This document shows, piece after piece, positions 23,586 through 26,364 of a stretch of 26,364 nt of DNA. The stretch's first letter is position 1; every line of letters begins with the position of its first letter. This DNA comes from JACRAR01 sp041674465 (GTDB lineage: Bacteria; Pseudomonadota; Gammaproteobacteria; Burkholderiales; Rhodocyclaceae). The notes below the pieces were generated by a model. That model did not search any database, had not been told where the DNA came from, and saw only the letters and a program-made list of their open reading frames with translations. The position numbers were made by a program, and so were the translations under genes. The stretch covers positions 1-26,364 of the forward strand of contig JBAYVV010000044.1 of the NCBI GenBank assembly GCA_041674465.1. Direction: 5' to 3'.

Positions 23586-26364
23586 ATGACAAAGAAATCT
23601 CTGAAGGCAACGGAAAAAGCAAAGCGTCTGCGCAAGAAGGGCAGCGCTTTCGACACGCCGGAGCTGATTGCAGGGATAGGGCTGGCTGCCCTGGTTGTCG
23701 GCGAAGCCACCGCCAAGGATTCCAAACCGCAAGAAACAGTACCTGCACTGACGCCTGAAGAAGCCCTGGCCCAGGAGCTGCCGGAGGACATTGCGTCTGC
23801 TGACGGTTCACCGAACACCGAGCAGGCCGAGCTTGCTGCGCTGGAGCAAGAGACAGAAACCGCAGAGAACGCAGAGTCTACAGAGACAGCGAAGACAGCG
23901 AAGACAGCGGAATCCATCGAGGTCATTGGCGAGGCTGAAGGCGAAACGGTCAGCAACTACAAGCCGTTGCTGGCACTCGCTGAAGAAACCACCGTCGCCA
24001 ATCCGTCTGCGGCAACAGAAATTGACGCAGCGAAAGAAGCAGATGCCGATGTGGATCCGGATGCGACCGAGGAAACAGCGCAGGGCGGAGAAAGTACAAC
24101 ACCACCGACGACAGCCGCCGCAGAACTCGATCCCAATGCCCTGCTGGCGCAAGAACCCGCCGCTGCCGGATTCCTGGCGCCGGCCGCCGGCGGCTTGTTG
24201 GGTGGCGGCGCAGCAGCGGCTGGTGCTGGTGCCGCTGCCGCTGGTGCCGCTGCTGCAGGTGGTGGCGGAGGAGGCTCCACTGGAACGCCGGTCACACCGC
24301 CAGTCACGCCCCCGGTAACGCCCCCGGTAACGCCCCCGGTCGAACCGCCGGTGACGCCACCGGTAACCCCGCCGGTGACACCGCCGGTGACACCGCCCGT
24401 AACACCTCCGGTTACGCCACCCGTGACGCCACCCGTGACGCCACCGGTCGAACCACCGGTGACGCCGCCGATAACGCCGCCTGTCACTCCTCCAGTAACG
24501 CCGCCGGCAGGCAAAGCGACAATCAGCATCGATGCCGTAACCGCAGACAACGTCATCAACGCCACCGAAGCAGGCAAGGCCGCGGTTGCCATCACGGGTG
24601 TTGTTGGTGGCGACGCCAAGGTAGGCGACACGGTCACACTGAACATAGGCACGGCGACGTACACAGGCCAGGTCCAGACCGGCAACACTTTCAGCATTGA
24701 TGTCCCCGGCACAGCACTGACAGCGAACACCGCCATCAACGCCAAAGTGATCGCAACGGATGCGGAGGGTAATAGTCTCACAGCCACTGCAGCGCAGGCA
24801 TACAGCGTAGACACCGCAGCCGTCGCCAGTATCGCCTTGAATCCGGTAAGCGCAGACAACGTCATCAACGCCACCGAAGCAGGCAAGGCCGCGGTTGCCG
24901 TTACTGGTGCTGTAGGTGGTGACGCCAAAGTAGGCGACACCGTCACACTGAACATAGGCACAGCGACGTACACAGGCCAGGTTCAGACCGGCAACACCTT
25001 CAGCATCAATGTCCCCGGCACAGCACTGGCGGCGAACACCGCCATCAATGCCAAAGTGATTGCAACAGATGCGGCGGGTAATACCGTCACAGCCAGCGCA
25101 GCGCAGGCCTACAGCGTTGACACCGCAGCCGTTGCCAGCATCGCCTTGGACCCGGTGACTTCAGATAATGTCGTCAATGCTACCGAGGCCGCCAGTCCGG
25201 CGATTGCAGTGACCGGTGTTGTAGGTGGTGACGCCAAGGTAGGCGACACGGTCACGCTGAACATAGGCACAGCGACATACACAGGCCAGGTTCAGACCGA
25301 CAACACCTTCAGTATTGATGTCCCCGGCACAACCCTGGCAGCCAATACCGAGATCAATGCAAGCGTCACAGCAAAAGATGCAGCGGGCAACACCATTTCC
25401 GTTTCTGTTACCGAAAATTACACCGCTACTCCTGCGACCCCAGGAAGTGGCGGCGGTGGCGGCGGTGGTGGTGGCGAAGGTGGTGGTGGCGACGGTGGTG
25501 GCGACGGTGGATCAGCACCGACCACGCACGATGGCACAGTCATCGACGGCTATGTGGCCGGCGCGACGATCTATTACGACGCCGACGGTGATGGCGTTCT
25601 TGACGATAACGAAGCAAGAACCACAACGAATGATGACGGGAGCTACAGCTTCCAGTACGCAGAGGTGGCGGGTGGCCGCATCGTTTCAGAAGGCGGTGTC
25701 GACACCCTGACCGGTCAGACCGTCGGCACCATGATGGCGTCCGGCGGTTCGTCCGTGATCACCTCGCTGACAACCCTGCTGGAAAACAGTTCGTCACTGA
25801 CTGAAGCCGACCTCAAGCAGGCCCTCGGCATTGATGCTTCGGTTGACCTGGCGACCTATGATCCGGTTGCGGCCATGAAATCGGGTGACGCTGCCGCAGC
25901 GGCCATCGCCGAAAAAGTATTTACGGTGGCACAGCAGGTACTGACACTGATCTCGTCATCGGCCACGATGGATGCGGCGAACAATGGGGGCGCCGCAGTT
26001 TCCGTCGACAATATCGGAAAAGTCGCAAGTGCCATCGCCGATGCCCTGTCTGCCACAAAAGATCTGGGCGACCCAACTAAAGCCCTGGAAGCGGCGAACG
26101 CTGTAGCCTTCACGGTAGCCGATGGCGGCAGTACGACCGCCATTCTCGATGCAGCCGCGAACGGCAATGATTTCTCGCAATTGGTGGCGACCGAAATCCA
26201 GAGCGCAGTCACCGCCACCCAAAATATATCGCAAGCCATTGCCACGGCGTACGACGGCAATCTGGCGAACAATTTGAAGGCAATCGCAGCAACGCCGGCT
26301 GATTCGACAGCAATTGCCAAATTGTCAGCGACCATGGCGACGACGGCCGTCAGCCAGAAGACCC
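23586..26364 (+). CDS. Large repetitive surface/secreted adhesin, 5' part
   Basis: The frame is open from the ATG at 23586 to the window end: 926 codons and no stop. Order: a basic N-terminus (KAKRLRKKG), a hydrophobic stretch LIAGIGLAALVVG ending in ATA (41-43) that may be a signal peptide, an acidic Ala/Glu/Thr region (44-190), and an Ala/Gly stretch (191-230). A PVTP linker (235-308), three 103-residue Ig-like repeats (311-619) and a Gly-rich linker (620-650) follow. Next come a perfect EF-hand-type loop (Asp665 to Glu676, DADGDGVLDDNE) and an Ala-rich region containing SVITSLTTLLE. This resembles BapA/LapA-type biofilm adhesins, but no known retention module is recognised. Attachment is inferred from architecture and the c-di-GMP neighbours. 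The export system must lie outside the window. No strong ribosome binding site is seen. Confidence 0.85.
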   Translation, partial: MTKKSLKATEKAKRLRKKGSAFDTPELIAGIGLAALVVGEATAKDSKPQETVPALTPEEALAQELPEDIASADGSPNTEQAELAALEQETETAENAESTETAKTAKTAESIEVIGEAEGETVSNYKPLLALAEETTVANPSAATEIDAAKEADADVDPDATEETAQGGESTTPPTTAAAELDPNALLAQEPAAAGFLAPAAGGLLGGGAAAAGAGAAAAGAAAAGGGGGGSTGTPVTPPVTPPVTPPVTPPVEPPVTPPVTPPVTPPVTPPVTPPVTPPVTPPVTPPVEPPVTPPITPPVTPPVTPPAGKATISIDAVTADNVINATEAGKAAVAITGVVGGDAKVGDTVTLNIGTATYTGQVQTGNTFSIDVPGTALTANTAINAKVIATDAEGNSLTATAAQAYSVDTAAVASIALNPVSADNVINATEAGKAAVAVTGAVGGDAKVGDTVTLNIGTATYTGQVQTGNTFSINVPGTALAANTAINAKVIATDAAGNTVTASAAQAYSVDTAAVASIALDPVTSDNVVNATEAASPAIAVTGVVGGDAKVGDTVTLNIGTATYTGQVQTDNTFSIDVPGTTLAANTEINASVTAKDAAGNTISVSVTENYTATPATPGSGGGGGGGGGEGGGGDGGGDGGSAPTTHDGTVIDGYVAGATIYYDADGDGVLDDNEARTTTNDDGSYSFQYAEVAGGRIVSEGGVDTLTGQTVGTMMASGGSSVITSLTTLLENSSSLTEADLKQALGIDASVDLATYDPVAAMKSGDAAAAAIAEKVFTVAQQVLTLISSSATMDAANNGGAAVSVDNIGKVASAIADALSATKDLGDPTKALEAANAVAFTVADGGSTTAILDAAANGNDFSQLVATEIQSAVTATQNISQAIATAYDGNLANNLKAIAATPADSTAIAKLSATMATTAVSQKT
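24288..24509 (+). repeat. Proline/threonine/valine linker of 12-bp repeats
   Basis: About 18 tandem copies of a four-residue unit P-V-T-P (12 bp each) encode residues 235-308. Two copies have Glu for Thr (near residues 252 and 288) and one has Ile for Val. Third-codon positions vary freely. It probably forms a stiff, extended spacer. Confidence 0.9.
24516..25442 (+). repeat. Three tandem 309-bp Ig-like repeats
   Basis: Units at 24516-24824, 24825-25133 and 25134-25442, each 103 residues. The conserved anchor Asp-Asn (DNVINATEAG) recurs at exactly 309-bp steps (24546, 24855, 25164). All carry VGGDAKVGDTVTLNIGTATY, TGQVQT, NTFSI, VPGT and DA(E/A)GN. Copies 1 and 2 are nearly identical in DNA; copy 3 is more diverged at both ends. 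Confidence 0.93.

Noticed and set aside
23957..24973. A minus-strand Gly/Thr/Val repeat protein of 338 residues
   Set aside because: Its repeats (GGVT) are the reverse complement of the PVTP codons of the adhesin gene, which is open for 926 codons on the plus strand.
24516..25442. CRISPR-like periodic repeats
   Set aside because: The 309-bp period is in frame and encodes protein domains; there are no short repeats with unique spacers anywhere in the window.

Overview
The window looks like chromosomal DNA of a GC-rich Gram-negative bacterium, most likely a betaproteobacterium. That is an inference from the cluster smc - zipA - ligA - galU, a short-type queF, a thioinosine-type phosphorylase, a ZipA homologue and general codon use; no rRNA or tRNA is present to confirm it. 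Most of the window is ordinary housekeeping sequence, with accessory islands at the left end, in the middle and at the right end.

Left end (1-1152, minus strand): a nitrilase-family gene is packaged as an integron gene cassette. Its stop codon lies inside the first core box of an attC-like hairpin with the two expected extrahelical bases, and the matching core box lies just upstream of the gene. A HicB-like antitoxin gene runs off the left edge. No integrase is visible.

1379-4228: a murE-type ligase followed directly by dapL, the LL-diaminopimelate aminotransferase. Together they make meso-DAP's precursor and attach meso-DAP to peptidoglycan. A zinc alcohol dehydrogenase (4474-5535) converges on queF (queuosine synthesis), whose stop codon overlaps that of the dehydrogenase. 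queF and smc diverge from a shared palindromic -10 region. smc, zipA, ligA and galU then form a tight operon (6074-13645) for chromosome condensation, division, DNA ligation and UDP-glucose synthesis.

13650-15781, minus strand: a HlyIII/PAQR membrane protein, a MaoC hydratase and a ParE/RelE toxin-antitoxin pair. typA (minus) and mtnP-def (plus) diverge at about 17.6 kb. A HigBA toxin-antitoxin pair follows (19063-19656), with a palindrome placed exactly in its promoter spacer.

Right end (19714-26364): a cyclic-di-GMP and adhesin locus. It holds an HDOD - receiver - GGDEF protein, a PilZ protein, a LuxR-type regulator and the start of a very large repetitive surface protein (23586 to the window end, no stop). 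Both receiver domains have lost the phosphorylatable aspartate (Glu in one, Thr in the other). The PilZ and adhesin upstream regions share a palindrome that differs by a symmetric, compensatory base change. I infer that this is a co-regulated biofilm or attachment module controlled without classical phosphorylation; this is the most interesting part of the window, together with the nitrilase cassette.
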